A DNA stretch of 64,000 nucleotides from Pseudomonadota bacterium (GTDB taxonomy: Bacteria > Pseudomonadota > Gammaproteobacteria > Xanthomonadales > Rhodanobacteraceae), in the NCBI GenBank assembly GCA_018240505.1, contig JAFEFQ010000241.1, positions 1 through 64,000 on the forward strand. Direction: 5' to 3'. The notes below the pieces were generated by a model, which searched no databases, had not been told where the DNA came from, and saw only the letters and a program-made list of their open reading frames with translations. Below are positions 26,831 through 36,284 of this stretch, piece after piece; the stretch's first letter is position 1, and every line of letters begins with the position of its first letter. The position numbers were made by a program, and so were the translations under genes.

Positions 26831-28516
26831 TCAAATCTCCATCACGGCGCCGCGCGAAGCGGAGCCGACGCTTTTCGCATACTTCGCGAGGATGCCGCGC
26901 TTGACCTTGGGCTCCGGCGCGACCCACGTCTTGCGCCGCGTCTCGAGGTCGGCGTCGGTCTCGATCACGCGGCGCTCGCCGTCGATCACGATCGTGTCGC
27001 CATCGCGCAGCAGGCCGATGCCGCCGCCACGCGCCGCTTCCGGCGCGATATGGCCGACCATGAAGCCGTGCGTCGCGCCGCTGAAGCGGCCATCGGTGAT
27101 CAGGGCGACGTCGTCGCCGAGGCCGCGACCGACCAGCGCCGCGGTCACCGCGAGCATCTCGCGCATGCCGGGGCCACCGGCGGGACCTTCGTTGCGGATC
27201 ACGACCACGTCGCCGGCCTTGATCGCACCGGCCTGCACGGCCTTGAACGTGTCTTCCTCGCTCTCGAACACGCGCGCGGGACCCGAGAACTTGAGCCGAC
27301 CCTTGCCGGCGAGCTTGAGCACGCAGCCTTCGGGGGCGAGGTTGCCGTAGAGGATCGAGTAACCACCGCGCGGCTTGAACGCCTTCGCCACCGGCACGAC
27401 GACCTGCTGGTCGGCAGGCGCGGCGGCCGCCGCGTCGACCTCCTCGAACAGGCTCTTGCCGGTCATCGTCGGCGTATCGTCGATCAGCTTCGCCGCGCGC
27501 AGTTCGCGCAACACCTGGGTCAAGCCACCCGCCGCGGTCATCTCGATCGCGGTGTACTTGCCGCCGGGCATCAGGTCGGCGATCACCGGCGTCGTCTTCG
27601 AGGCAACTTCGAAATCCTCGATCGTCAGCGGCACATCGGCCTCGCCCGCGATCGCGAGCAGGTGCAGCACGGCATTGGTCGAACCGGCCGTCGCATTGGC
27701 GACGCGCGCGGCGTTGCGGAACGCTGTGGTGCTGAGCACGTCGCGCGGGCGCAAGCCGCGCTTGAGGTTCTCGACCGCGATCTCGCCGCAACGACGCGCG
27801 ACCTCGCGCTTGTGCGGATCGGTCGCGGCGACATCGTTGAAGCCGAGTGGCGACAGGCCCAGCGTCATCAGCATCATCGACATCGTGTTCGCGGTGAACT
27901 GGCCGCCGCAGGCGCCGGCGCCGGGACAGGCCTTGCTTTCGACTTCGTGCAGGCGCGCATCGTCGATCTTGCCCGCGCCGTGCGCGCCGACCGCCTCGAA
28001 CACCTGCTGGATCGTGATCGCCTTGCCGTCGAGCATGCCGTGGTCGATGCTGCCGCCGTACAGCGCGACGCCCGGAATATTGAGGCGCGCGAGCGCCATC
28101 GCGGCCGCAGGTATGGTCTTGTCGCAGCCGCAGAGCACGACCATCGCGTCGAGTGAATGGCCGTCGACCGCGAGCTCGATCGAATCGGTAATGACCTCGC
28201 GGCTGATTAGCGAGGCGCGCATGCCCGGCGTGCCCATCGCGATGCCGTCGGTCACCGCGATCGTGTTGAACTCGATCGGCGTGCCGCCGGCCGCGCGCAC
28301 GCCGTCGGCGACATGCTCGGCGAGTTCGCGCAGGTTGAGGTTGCACGGCGACACGTTCGACCAGGTGTGCACGACGGCGACGAGCGGCTTGCGGATCGCC
28401 GCCTCGTCGAGGCCAGTCGCGTACAGCATCGCTCGCGCGGGCGCGCGATCCGGACCGGACTTCATCACGTCGCTGCGCAGCTTTTCATTTCTATCGTTTG
28501 CTGACATTTTGCCCAT
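26831..28516 (-). CDS. ilvD: Dihydroxy-acid dehydratase
   Basis: Iron-sulfur dehydratase forming the 2-oxo acid precursors of valine and isoleucine. The 561-residue protein shows [38 protein letters not shown] and [15 protein letters not shown] with the cluster cysteines, and the C-terminal [22 protein letters not shown]. The chosen start (ATG 28514-28516) shares its A with the stop of the preceding gene (TGATG); ATG 28505-28507 ([10 protein letters not shown]) is a shorter alternative nine bases in. The gene is thus apparently coupled to an unrelated surface protein. Confidence 0.94.
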   Translation of the reverse strand: MGKMSANDRNEKLRSDVMKSGPDRAPARAMLYATGLDEAAIRKPLVAVVHTWSNVSPCNLNLRELAEHVADGVRAAGGTPIEFNTIAVTDGIAMGTPGMRASLISREVITDSIELAVDGHSLDAMVVLCGCDKTIPAAAMALARLNIPGVALYGGSIDHGMLDGKAITIQQVFEAVGAHGAGKIDDARLHEVESKACPGAGACGGQFTANTMSMMLMTLGLSPLGFNDVAATDPHKREVARRCGEIAVENLKRGLRPRDVLSTTAFRNAARVANATAGSTNAVLHLLAIAGEADVPLTIEDFEVASKTTPVIADLMPGGKYTAIEMTAAGGLTQVLRELRAAKLIDDTPTMTGKSLFEEVDAAAAAPADQQVVVPVAKAFKPRGGYSILYGNLAPEGCVLKLAGKGRLKFSGPARVFESEEDTFKAVQAGAIKAGDVVVIRNEGPAGGPGMREMLAVTAALVGRGLGDDVALITDGRFSGATHGFMVGHIAPEAARGGGIGLLRDGDTIVIDGERRVIETDADLETRRKTWVAPEPKVKRGILAKYAKSVGSASRGAVMEI

Positions 28517-29268
28517 CACTCTTTACTTGAACTCACTCTTCCACAACCAGCATGAGCGATGTTGCTCGCCACTCGGCGATGGATTCGATTCGACCGCGCA
28601 ATTTTGAAACAGGATCCTTTGCTTTCAATCCGTGATCGGCTTCCAGCCCGCTGCCACGCGAGCAGAAAAATCAACAACACCATCGCCGTCATCGAAAATA
28701 CGGACACGGCCGGAGCCGCCACCGCCACGGACTGTGCCGCCGATATTGTCAAGTTCGACGAACTCGTCATCGTAACGGGTCCAAGACCCGATGCCACCGC
28801 CACGAAATTCGACAGGCCTGGACTGCATGACAAAGCATAGGCGCTGCCGAGACAGCCCACCCCCGAAAAAAACGGCGCCACATTCAGAAAAAATGTGCTG
28901 CCGGACGGACTGGTGCTTGCATAAGCAGCACAATTATTCCTTGCGGGCAAGACATAACTGCAACCAACGGCGGTAGCGCCCGAAATCGTCGTGGCGCCGA
29001 TGCCGGCGATCGTGATCGTCATGCTGCCGGTGTAATAGTGGGTTCCAGAATCGATCCCTCCAACGCTGTAGACATTGCCGGTGTCGCCGATCAATACGAT
29101 CGAATACGGCGCATTGGCGAATGACTGACTGCCAACCGTACCGCTGCCCGTACCGCTGAAGCTGAAAGTTATCGGATCAGCACAGGCGGGCACTGAAAGG
29201 AGCAGCATGAAAAAAAACGCAAACGCAAGATTCGCGAACGAGCGTCCCAATTTGCCGTTTGTCTGCAT
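28516..29268 (-). CDS. Exported protein with C-terminal sorting-like helix, inserted in the ilv-leu cluster
   Basis: A 250-residue protein unlike its neighbours. It has a signal peptide ([20 protein letters not shown]), a Ser/Thr/Gly-rich beta-type ectodomain beginning [16 protein letters not shown] with several cysteines, and a C-terminal hydrophobic helix [24 protein letters not shown] resembling PEP/IPTL-CTERM sorting signals without a clear PEP motif. About 37 further residues follow the basic cluster, which such proteins normally lack; a lost stop or frameshift is possible. Base composition is visibly lower in GC than flanking genes. ATG 29266-29268 has GGAAAAGG upstream. Function unknown. 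Confidence 0.7.
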   Translation of the reverse strand: MQTNGKLGRSFANLAFAFFFMLLLSVPACADPITFSFSGTGSGTVGSQSFANAPYSIVLIGDTGNVYSVGGIDSGTHYYTGSMTITIAGIGATTISGATAVGCSYVLPARNNCAAYASTSPSGSTFFLNVAPFFSGVGCLGSAYALSCSPGLSNFVAVASGLGPVTMTSSSNLTISAAQSVAVAAPAVSVFSMTAMVLLIFLLAWQRAGSRSRIESKGSCFKIARSNRIHRRVASNIAHAGCGRVSSSKE

Positions 29269-29410
29269 AGCCTTTTCCTTGTCAGTCAACCCCAACCGCT
29301 ACTTCGATGCCCGATCGGACTTCCGTACAGCCGCCAGCCTTTGTTCAACGCTTCCGACACGCGCAGGCAAAACGCCTTGTCGCCGGGGCCCGTCAAGTAG
29401 CAGCAGAGTT

Positions 29411-30481
29411 TCACGCCGCCTCTTTCTCAGAAATCGCCGCGAGCGCTTTCAACACCGCAGCCCCCGCTTCCGCCGTCGTCGCACTGCCGCCAAGATCGCG
29501 CGTCAGCGTGCCCTGCTCGATCACCGCGTCGACCGCCGCTTCGATCTCGCGCGCCTCCGTTTCGAGGCCGAGCGAATAGCGCAGCAGCAGCGCCGCGGAC
29601 AGGATCGTGCCGAGCGGATTCGCGAGCCCCTTGCCCGCGATGTCGGGTGCGGAGCCGTGGATCGGTTCGTACAAGCCCGCCTTGCCGTCGCCGAGCGAGG
29701 CCGAAGGCAAGAGGCCGAGCGAGCCGGCCAGCGCCGCGGCTTCGTCGGTGAGGATGTCGCCGAACAGGTTCTCGGTGACGATCACGTCGTAGGCCGACGG
29801 GCGCGTCAGCAGCAGCATCGCCATCGAATCGACGAGCTGATGCTCGAGCTTCACGTCGGGATAATCTTTCGCCACGCGTTCGACGGTCGAGCGCCACAGG
29901 CGCGAGGTCTCGAGCACGTTGGCCTTGTCGACGTGGGTGAGATGCTTGCCGCGGCCGCGCGCGAACTCGAACGCGCGGCGCGTGGCGCGCTCGATCTCGG
30001 CGACGGTGTACTTGCACTCGTCGGTCGCCGTGTCGGCCGTGCGCGTCTTCGCGCCGAAGTAGGCGCCGCCGGTCAATTCGCGCACGAACAGCAGGTCGAC
30101 GTTCTGCAGCTTCTCGTTCTTCAGCGGCGAGAGATTCGCGAGCTTCGCATGCACGCGCACGGGGCGCAGGTTCGCGTAGACGCCGAGCGTCGCGCGCAGC
30201 GCAAGCAGGCCCTGCTCCGGCCGCACCTTCGCATTCGGATTGGACCACTTCGGGCCGCCGACCGCGCCGAGCAGGACGGCATCGGCGGACTTGCACGAGG
30301 CGACCGTCGCGGGCGGCAGCGGATCGCCATGCGCGTCGATCGCCGCGCCGCCGATCAGTTGCGTGTCGAAGGCGAAATCGTGGCCGTGCTTCGTCGCCAC
30401 GGCTTTCAGTACTTCGACTGCGGAGGCGACGACTTCGGGACCGATGCCATCGCCCGGCAACAGGGTGATTTTTGCTTTCAT
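29411..30481 (-). CDS. leuB: 3-isopropylmalate dehydrogenase
   Basis: NAD-dependent oxidative decarboxylase giving 2-oxoisocaproate in leucine synthesis. The 356-residue protein begins [18 protein letters not shown] and carries the substrate-binding [28 protein letters not shown], the metal aspartates in [15 protein letters not shown], and the NAD-site [17 protein letters not shown]. Repeat A4 lies upstream, between it and leuD; 142 featureless bases follow before the inserted surface-protein gene. Confidence 0.96.
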   Translation of the reverse strand: MKAKITLLPGDGIGPEVVASAVEVLKAVATKHGHDFAFDTQLIGGAAIDAHGDPLPPATVASCKSADAVLLGAVGGPKWSNPNAKVRPEQGLLALRATLGVYANLRPVRVHAKLANLSPLKNEKLQNVDLLFVRELTGGAYFGAKTRTADTATDECKYTVAEIERATRRAFEFARGRGKHLTHVDKANVLETSRLWRSTVERVAKDYPDVKLEHQLVDSMAMLLLTRPSAYDVIVTENLFGDILTDEAAALAGSLGLLPSASLGDGKAGLYEPIHGSAPDIAGKGLANPLGTILSAALLLRYSLGLETEAREIEAAVDAVIEQGTLTRDLGGSATTAEAGAAVLKALAAISEKEAA

Positions 30482-30511
30482 TCTTTATCCACTATTCCTT
30501 TGTCTTGAGCC

Positions 30512-30622
30512 GCTCTCCCACCGGGAGAGGGGTTGGGGTGAGGGTTCGGATTTCCTTCGACGCAACACCAATACCGGACCCTCATCCGGCGCTTTGCGCC
30601 ACCTTCTCCCGGCGGGAGAAGG
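30512..30622. repeat. Palindromic repeat, family A, copy 4
   Basis: Fills the leuD-leuB gap. It is the copy most like the one in nuoG: CTCTCCCACCGGGAGAGG, GGTTGGGGTGAGGGT, then ACCCTCATCCGG-like bases and CACCTTCTCCCGGCGGGAGA at the far end. Confidence 0.9.
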
Positions 30623-30628
30623 AAAAAG

Positions 30629-31207
30629 CTATGCGGCTCGTGCCTGCTCGAACGCCGCAATCTGCGCCTCGTGTTGCAGCAGGAAGCCGAGTTGGTCGAC
30701 GCCGGCGAGCAGGCAGTGCTTGGCGAACGGCTCAAGCGGGAATTCGATCTTGCGACCGTCCGGCAACGCGATCGTCTGCGCCGCGATATCGACGTTCAGT
30801 TCGATACCTGGATGTTCGAGCAAGTACTGGTGGTCGGCATCGGCCAGTACGACCGCGAGCAAGCCGTTCTTCAGCGCGTTGCCGCGGAAGATGTCGGCGA
30901 TCTCGTTCGAGAACACCGCGCGGATGCCGAAGTCGGTCAGCGCCCACGGCGCGTGTTCGCGCGAGGAACCGCAGCCGAAGTTGCGGCCTGCGACAAGGAT
31001 TTCGCAGCCGCGCGCTTCGGCCTTGTTCAGCGCGAAATCGGGGTTCTCGCTGCCGTCGGCGCGATAGCGCCAGTCGTTGAACAGCGACTTGCCGAGGCCG
31101 GTGCGCTCGGTGGTGGTGAGAAAGCGCGCCGGAATGATGCGGTCGGTATCGATGTTCTCGAACGGCAGCACGGCGGTGCGCGAATGGATGTGGGTCAGCG
31201 ATTTCAT
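30629..31207 (-). CDS. leuD: 3-isopropylmalate dehydratase small subunit
   Basis: Swivel-domain partner of LeuC. The 192-residue protein starts [30 protein letters not shown] and contains [17 protein letters not shown], the hallmark of the family. The ATG overlaps the leuC stop by four bases, so the two subunits are coupled. An upstream extension of the frame lies inside leuC and is rejected. Confidence 0.96.
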   Translation of the reverse strand: MKSLTHIHSRTAVLPFENIDTDRIIPARFLTTTERTGLGKSLFNDWRYRADGSENPDFALNKAEARGCEILVAGRNFGCGSSREHAPWALTDFGIRAVFSNEIADIFRGNALKNGLLAVVLADADHQYLLEHPGIELNVDIAAQTIALPDGRKIEFPLEPFAKHCLLAGVDQLGFLLQHEAQIAAFEQARAA

Positions 31208-32610
31208 GCGGCTTCGGAAATGTATCGGGAAGGATCGGCCACGACGCCGGCGATCGCCGACGCGGCCGCGACGAGCGGGCTGGCGAGCACGGTGCGCACG
31301 CCCGGCCCCTGACGGCCCTCGAAATTGCGGTTGCTGGTCGAGACGACGAGCTGGCCCGGCTTGCCGATGTCGCCGTTCATGCCCAGGCACATCGAGCAGC
31401 CCGGCTCGCGCCACTCGGCGCCGGCCGCGCGGAAGACCTCGTGCAGGCCTTCCTTCTCCGCCTCGCGCTTGACCTGCTCGGAGCCGGGCACGACGAGCAT
31501 GCGCACGCCGTCGGCGACCTTGTGTCCGCGCAGCACGCTCGCGGTGGCGCGCAGATCGGACAGGCGGCCGTTCGTGCAGCTGCCGACGAAAACAATGTCG
31601 ACCCGGGTGCCGGCGAGCTGGTGACCCGCTTCAAGTTTCATGTAGTCGAGTGCGCGCTGCTCGAGCGCATCCTTGGCCTTCGGCACCGGCGCATCGAGCG
31701 CGATCACCATGCCCGGATTGGTGCCGTAGGTGACGCTCGGTTTGATCGCGGCGGCGTCGATCACGACTTCGCGGTCGAACACGGCGCCGGGATCGCTCCT
31801 GAATTCGCTCCAGCGTCGCACCGCGGCGTCCCAGTCGGCGCCCTTCGGCACGCGCTCGCGCCCGCGCAGGAACTCGAACGTGGTCGCGTCGGCGGCGATC
31901 AGGCCGGCCTTGGCGCCGGCCTCGATCGACATGTTGCACACGGTCATGCGCTCTTCCATCGTCAGCGCCTCGATCGCGCTGCCGCGGTACTCGATGACCT
32001 GGCCGGTGCCGCCGTTCATGCCGATCCTGCCGATGATGTGCAGGATCAGGTCCTTCGCGGTGACGCCCTTGCCGAGCTTGCCGTTGACCGTGATCGCGAG
32101 CGATTTCGGCTTGCGCTGCAAGAGGCACTGCGTCGCGAGCACGTGGCCGACCTCGGTCGTGCCGATGCCGAACGCGAGCGCGCCGAACGCGCCGTGCGTG
32201 GACGTGTGGCTGTCGCCGCAGACGATGGTCATGCCGGGCTGGGTCGCGCCGAGTTCCGGCCCCATCACGTGCACGATGCCGCGGTTGGAACTGTTCCAGC
32301 CGTACAGCTCGATGCCGAACTCCTTCGTGTTCGCTTCGAGTGCGGCGACCTGCGCTTCGGTCGCCTTGTCGAGGTACGGGCGCTTGCCGTTCGCGTCGGG
32401 CGGCAGGGTCGGGGTCGAGTGATCCATCGTCGCGACGATGCGCTCGGGACGCCGCACCTTGAGCCCGCGGCTGCGCAGCTCCGCAAACGCCTGCGGCGAG
32501 GTGACTTCGTGCACCAGGTGCAGGTCGATGTAGAGGATCGCCGGCGTCGCCGCGGTTTCCGCGGCGACCTGGTGCGCATCCCAGATTTTGTCTAGCAGAG
32601 TTTTAGCCAT
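31204..32610 (-). CDS. leuC: 3-isopropylmalate dehydratase large subunit
   Basis: Aconitase-family enzyme that isomerises 2- to 3-isopropylmalate. The 468-residue protein has the 4Fe-4S ligands in VGSCTNGR and [10 protein letters not shown], plus [31 protein letters not shown] and [12 protein letters not shown]. The start is ATG 32608-32610 ([13 protein letters not shown]); an in-frame extension upstream is repeat sequence. Followed without a gap by leuD. Confidence 0.97.
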   Translation of the reverse strand: MAKTLLDKIWDAHQVAAETAATPAILYIDLHLVHEVTSPQAFAELRSRGLKVRRPERIVATMDHSTPTLPPDANGKRPYLDKATEAQVAALEANTKEFGIELYGWNSSNRGIVHVMGPELGATQPGMTIVCGDSHTSTHGAFGALAFGIGTTEVGHVLATQCLLQRKPKSLAITVNGKLGKGVTAKDLILHIIGRIGMNGGTGQVIEYRGSAIEALTMEERMTVCNMSIEAGAKAGLIAADATTFEFLRGRERVPKGADWDAAVRRWSEFRSDPGAVFDREVVIDAAAIKPSVTYGTNPGMVIALDAPVPKAKDALEQRALDYMKLEAGHQLAGTRVDIVFVGSCTNGRLSDLRATASVLRGHKVADGVRMLVVPGSEQVKREAEKEGLHEVFRAAGAEWREPGCSMCLGMNGDIGKPGQLVVSTSNRNFEGRQGPGVRTVLASPLVAAASAIAGVVADPSRYISEAA

Positions 32611-32650
32611 CGCTATTACCAAAGAAATTCTTGTCGCGAGTACCGGCTTC

Positions 32651-32723
32651 GTAGGGGCGCGATTCATCGCGCCCGGCATTCCCGTGAATCAAAAGCGCGG
32701 GTTCGATGATTCGAACCCCTACG
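32651..32723. repeat. Palindromic repeat, family C, copy 2
   Basis: Lies between ilvE and leuC. GTAGGGGCGCGATTCATCGC begins it and GATGATTCGAACCCCTAC ends it, so the outer ends form a long inverted repeat and each half is itself a hairpin. It shares the GTAGGGG-TTCGATTCATCGA type of arm with copy 1 at 7135. Confidence 0.85.
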
Positions 32724-32744
32724 TCGCCACACTCGACTTTTCCT

Positions 32745-33686
32745 TCAAGCGGCCGCTTTCTTCTGGTCCGCGGACACCGGCGTCAGCCAGCCCCACTCGT
32801 CCTTCGTCGTGCCGTCGAACAGGCCGAAGAACGCCTTCTGCAGCGCCTTCGTGATCGGGCCCGGCTTGCCCTCGCCGACCGGCTTGCGGTCCACGGAACG
32901 CACCGGTGTGATTTCCGCCGCGGTGCCGACCATGAACACTTCATCGGCCGTGTACAGCGCCTCGCGCGGCAGATCGCGTTCGATCACCTCGTAACCGAGC
33001 TTGCCGGCGAGCGTGATCACCGTGTCGCGCGTGATGCCGGCGAGGATGCTCGCGCTCGTCGACGGCGTCGTGATCTTGCCGTTGCGGATGATGAACAGGT
33101 TCTCGCCCGCGCCTTCGCTGAGCAGGCCGTTGTAGCCGAGCGCGATACCCTCGTGGTAGCCGTGGCGCTTGGCCTCGAAGCCGATCAACTGCGAGGAGAG
33201 ATAGTTGCCGCCGGCCTTGGCCCACGACGGGAACGTGTTCGGCGCGGCGCGGTGCCACGAGGACACGCAGACGTCGGCGCCCTTCTCGATTGCGTCGCCG
33301 AGATAGGCGCCCCACTCCATCGCGATGATGCAGACGTCGACGCTCGAGCCTTCCTTCGGCATCACACCGAGCGGACCGGCGCCACGGAACACGAGCGGAC
33401 GCAGATACGCCGACTTCATCTTGTTCGCGGCGACGACTTCGCTGTTCGCGGCGATGATCTGCTCGAACGTGTAGGGAACTTCGATCTCGTAGATCTTGGC
33501 CGACTCGAACAGGCGGCGCGTGTGGTCGGCGAGGCGGAAGTGCTGCGCGCCCTGCGGCGTCGCATAGACGCGCTGCCCTTCGAACACGGAACTGCCGTAG
33601 TGCAGCGCGTGCGCGGTGACGTGCACGGTCGCCTCGTTCCAGGGCTTGAGCTTGCCGTTGTGCCAGATGAACTCTGTGTTTGCCAT
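32745..33686 (-). CDS. ilvE: Branched-chain amino acid aminotransferase
   Basis: PLP enzyme (fold type IV) adding the amino group to the 2-oxo acids of leucine, isoleucine and valine. The 313-residue protein carries HALHYGSSVFEGQRVY, the PLP lysine in SWAKAGGNYLSSQL, GYNGLLSEGAGENLFI and GTAAEITPVRSVD. A 122-base gap without a clear element separates it from leuA. Finding ilvE between leuA and leuC puts the transaminase under the leuA leader. Confidence 0.95.
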   Translation of the reverse strand: MANTEFIWHNGKLKPWNEATVHVTAHALHYGSSVFEGQRVYATPQGAQHFRLADHTRRLFESAKIYEIEVPYTFEQIIAANSEVVAANKMKSAYLRPLVFRGAGPLGVMPKEGSSVDVCIIAMEWGAYLGDAIEKGADVCVSSWHRAAPNTFPSWAKAGGNYLSSQLIGFEAKRHGYHEGIALGYNGLLSEGAGENLFIIRNGKITTPSTSASILAGITRDTVITLAGKLGYEVIERDLPREALYTADEVFMVGTAAEITPVRSVDRKPVGEGKPGPITKALQKAFFGLFDGTTKDEWGWLTPVSADQKKAAA

Positions 33687-33808
33687 GTTGGTTCCTTTTT
33701 GCAGTTCCTGAAGCGGTTTGGATACGGATTGACGGGGTCGAGCGAAACGCCTCGCCGTAGGTGAATTCTACGTCCTATCCCTTCCGCGCCGCGCCGAAAA
33801 CCTTGGTT

Positions 33809-35395
33809 TCACGCCAATTTCGCCACCAGCGGCAGCGCCTGGCCGAGCCTGATGCGTTCAATGCGGTTGACCACCTCGAGCGCGGCGAACGCGGTGGCCT
33901 CGACGATATCGGTCGAGACGCCGCGGCCGATCAGCTCGCGCCCGCCGTGATTGACCGTCAGCGTCGCGCGGCCCTGCGCGTCGGCGCCGTAGCTCAGCGA
34001 GCGGATCTGGAAGTCGGCGATGTCGAGCGGCGTGCCGGTCGCGCGCTCGATCGCGCGCAGCATCGCGTGAACGGGACCGTCGCCGAGCGAACCTTCAGTC
34101 TCGCCCACGCAGCGCCCGTCCTCGTGGCGCAGGCGCACCGAGGCCGAGGCGCCGCCGCCGAGATGCGAAGTGACGTGCATCTGTTCCAGCATCCACGGAC
34201 CCAGCGCGGCCGGGTCCTGGCCGAGCACGAGCGCGTCGAGATCGCTGTCGAACACTTCCTTCTTCTTGTCGGCCAGCGCCTTGAAGCGCGGAAAAATCTC
34301 CTCGACCTGCGCATCGTCGATTTCGTAACCGAGCGATTTCAGGCGGTCACGCAACGCATGCTTGCCCGAATGCTTGCCGAGCACGAGCTGGGTCTTTTCC
34401 ACGCCCACGTCCTCGGGGCGCATGATCTCGTAGGTCTCGCGGTTCTTCAGCATGCCGTGCTGGTGGATGCCCGACTCGTGCGCGAACGCGTTCTCGCCGA
34501 CGATCGCCTTGTTGCGCGGGATCGTCGAGCCGGTGACGTTGGCGAGCAGACGCGCGGTCGGATACAGCAGTTGCGTGCGGATGCCGGTCTCGACGTTGAA
34601 CTTGTCGGCGCGAGTGCGCAACGCCATGACGATTTCCTCGAGCGCCGCATTGCCCGCGCGCTCACCGATGCCGTTGATCGTGCATTCGACCTGACGCGCG
34701 CCGGCGGCCACGGCGGCGACGCTGTTGGCCACGCCGAGGCCGAGATCGTTGTGGCAATGCGAGCTCAGGATCACCTTGTCGATGCCGCGCACCTCGCGCT
34801 TCAGGCGCGAGAACAGAGAAAAGATTTCCTCCGGCGTCGTGTAGCCGACCGTGTCGGGCACGTTCACCGTCGTCGCGCCGGCCTCGATCATCGTCGACAG
34901 CACCTCGATCAGGAATTCGGGCTCGGTGCGGATCGCGTCCTCGGCCGAGAATTCGACGTCATCGCAGTACTGGCGCGCGTGGCGGATCGCCTTGATGCCG
35001 GTCTCGATCACCTGTTCGCGGCTCATGTTGAGCTTGTGCCGGCGATGCAGCGGGCTGGTCGCGAGGAAGATGTGGATGCGCTTTTTCTGCGCCGGTTCCA
35101 GCGCGCGCACGCAGGCGTCGATGTCGCCGATCTGCGCCCGTGCCAGGCCGGCGATCACCGGCCCGCGCAACTCCTTGGCGATCGCATGCACCGCCTCGAA
35201 ATCGCCTTCGGAAGCCTGTGGAAAACCCGCTTCGAGCACGTCGACGCCGAGCTCGGCCAGTGCGTGCGCCATGTGCAGCTTCTGCGGCCGGCTCATCGAA
35301 AAGCCGGGCGACTGTTCGCCGTCGCGCAGCGTGGTGTCGAAGATGCGCACGTGTTCGCGCGCGGGTACTACGGCAGCATCATTCGTCTTGTTCAT
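33809..35395 (-). CDS. leuA: 2-isopropylmalate synthase
   Basis: Committed, leucine-inhibited step of leucine synthesis: acetyl-CoA plus 2-oxoisovalerate. The 528-residue protein has [25 protein letters not shown]-type [17 protein letters not shown], the metal ligands in [28 protein letters not shown] and [13 protein letters not shown], and a C-terminal allosteric LeuA dimer domain (about 390-528). It is the first structural gene of the cluster and lies 88 bases after an intrinsic terminator that follows a leader peptide, so read-through should control it. Confidence 0.97.
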   Translation of the reverse strand: MNKTNDAAVVPAREHVRIFDTTLRDGEQSPGFSMSRPQKLHMAHALAELGVDVLEAGFPQASEGDFEAVHAIAKELRGPVIAGLARAQIGDIDACVRALEPAQKKRIHIFLATSPLHRRHKLNMSREQVIETGIKAIRHARQYCDDVEFSAEDAIRTEPEFLIEVLSTMIEAGATTVNVPDTVGYTTPEEIFSLFSRLKREVRGIDKVILSSHCHNDLGLGVANSVAAVAAGARQVECTINGIGERAGNAALEEIVMALRTRADKFNVETGIRTQLLYPTARLLANVTGSTIPRNKAIVGENAFAHESGIHQHGMLKNRETYEIMRPEDVGVEKTQLVLGKHSGKHALRDRLKSLGYEIDDAQVEEIFPRFKALADKKKEVFDSDLDALVLGQDPAALGPWMLEQMHVTSHLGGGASASVRLRHEDGRCVGETEGSLGDGPVHAMLRAIERATGTPLDIADFQIRSLSYGADAQGRATLTVNHGGRELIGRGVSTDIVEATAFAALEVVNRIERIRLGQALPLVAKLA

Positions 35396-35482
35396 CGCTG
35401 TGCCCTCAAAACCATTCGTTGGGAACTTCCGCGCCGCGCGCGGTTTGTTGCAATCGAAACTTTTTTTGCCGCCTGAAACGAC

Positions 35483-35515
35483 AAACCCCGCACTCGTCGC
35501 CGGGTGCGGGGTTTT
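35483..35515 (-). terminator. Attenuator terminator ahead of leuA
   Basis: On the minus strand AAAACCCCGCAC pairs with GTGCGGGGTTT around an 10-base loop and is followed by GTCGTTTC. It starts 36 bases after the stop of the leader peptide and 88 bases before leuA, the classical position of a transcription attenuator. Confidence 0.8.
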
Positions 35516-35550
35516 GGATTCTTCGCCTGGTTCTGCTGCTCAGACGCGCC

Positions 35551-35670
35551 CTAACCCGCACCTCCGGTGCTAATAAGTACAAGGGCAAGAAGAAGGAGCG
35601 CGCCACGCACGCGAACAGCCTGAACGAGAAGGCTGGAAGCGAAATAGCGCTGGCTGCTGCGTTGCGTCAT
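35551..35670 (-). CDS. Branched-chain-rich leader peptide of the leu-ilv cluster
   Basis: A 39-codon frame ATG...TAG not previously marked because it is short. Residues 24-33 read ALLLLALVLI, and the peptide contains eight leucines, four valines and one isoleucine. Six of the eight Leu codons are CTT and two CTC, rather than CTG as in the neighbouring genes. It is followed by an intrinsic terminator and leuA, so stalled ribosomes at Leu/Val/Ile codons would favour read-through, as in leuL/ilvL systems. No Shine-Dalgarno sequence is seen before the ATG, and the best promoter would place the transcript start at or next to it. Confidence 0.85.
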   Translation of the reverse strand: MTQRSSQRYFASSLLVQAVRVRGALLLLALVLISTGGAG

Positions 35671-35676
35671 ATTGCA

Positions 35677-35705
35677 AACGTAAACGATGCCCGCATGCCT
35701 GTCAA
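35677..35705 (-). promoter_or_regulatory. Candidate promoter of the leu-ilv cluster
   Basis: A perfect TTGACA (35700-35705) and TACGTT (35677-35682) are 17 bases apart on the minus strand. The -10 is weak (three of six). The predicted first transcript base falls on or within a base or two of the leader-peptide ATG. Confidence 0.5.
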
Positions 35706-35854
35706 CACCTGCGGACAAAGAAATTTCATGGCCCGCGAAATATACGCCGGCGAATGGACGGACTGCGCCCGGATTTCTTTACGTCTAGACGGATGGATGT
35801 CCAAATGAAACCTTCGCGTCCGCGCACCGGGCCCGCCGTTCGGCCTGCGTCAAC

Positions 35855-35881
35855 GAAAAAGCCCGCCATGCGGCGGGCTTG
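35855..35881 (-). terminator. Terminator after the cold-shock gene
   Basis: AAGCCCGCCGCATGGCGGGCTTTTTCG on the reverse strand is a perfect GCCCGCC stem with a three-base loop and T run, 21 bases after the cspA-like stop. Confidence 0.9.
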
Positions 35882-35902
35882 ATCGCAACGTCTCACTGGC
35901 AC

Positions 35903-36109
35903 TCACTTGACCGGGTGTACCGCCGCGGCCTGCGAGCCCTTCGGACCCTCTATGACTTCGAAACTGACCTTCTGACCCTGCTGCAGACTACGGAAGCCCT
36001 GGGTGTTGATCGCCGAATAGTGCACGAACACGTCCTCGCCGCCGTCTTCGGGCGCAATGAACCCAAACCCCTTGGCATCGTTGAACCACTTCACAGTACC
36101 GGTACGCAT
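35903..36109 (-). CDS. Cold-shock domain protein
   Basis: A 68-residue single CSD protein, RNA/ssDNA chaperone of the CspA family. The RNA-binding motifs are [15 protein letters not shown] (RNP1 KGFGFI) and DVFVHYSAI (RNP2). GAGG lies about nine bases before the ATG. It is a monocistronic unit with its own promoter (36187-36217) and terminator; the leader of about 70 bases is shorter than that of classical cold-induced cspA, so cold induction cannot be claimed. Confidence 0.96.
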   Translation of the reverse strand: MRTGTVKWFNDAKGFGFIAPEDGGEDVFVHYSAINTQGFRSLQQGQKVSFEVIEGPKGSQAAAVHPVK

Positions 36110-36186
36110 TTAACGACCTCGTCGAATAGGACCAGTGCCGGCACCTGCCGCCATGTTTCCCCACGGCACAGACCCGGCACAACGAA

Positions 36187-36217
36187 AGTATAACGCTGAA
36201 TTAACAAAATTTTGCAA
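36187..36217 (-). promoter_or_regulatory. Promoter of the cold-shock gene
   Basis: TTGCAA (36212-36217) and TATACT (36187-36192) are separated by 19 AT-rich bases on the minus strand; the -10 matches at five of six positions. The surrounding AAAATTTTG stretch is exceptionally AT-rich for this genome. Confidence 0.6.
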
Positions 36218-36243
36218 GTGTGGCGGTATCAGGCACGGACAGC

Positions 36244-36277
36244 CGCCCTGCGCGGGTCCGGCAGGGTCGGCAGGGCG
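36244..36277. other. Hairpin after mtnP-like gene
   Basis: CGCCCTGC and GCAGGGCG pair across 18 bases downstream of the phosphorylase stop. There is no T run; it may be a weak terminator or simply GC-rich sequence. Confidence 0.3.
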
Positions 36278-36284
36278 TCCTCGT

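Noticed and set aside
29296..29410. Promoter or terminator between leuB and the inserted surface gene
   Set aside because: No hairpin with T run and no credible -35/-10 pair seen in this spacer.
25508..30622. Repeats as a CRISPR array
   Set aside because: Copies are far apart, palindromic, unequal in length and separated by genes, with no spacers.
36110..36186. Long cold-inducible leader or thermosensor of the cold-shock gene
   Set aside because: The predicted leader is about 70 bases and no cold-box-like element is evident.
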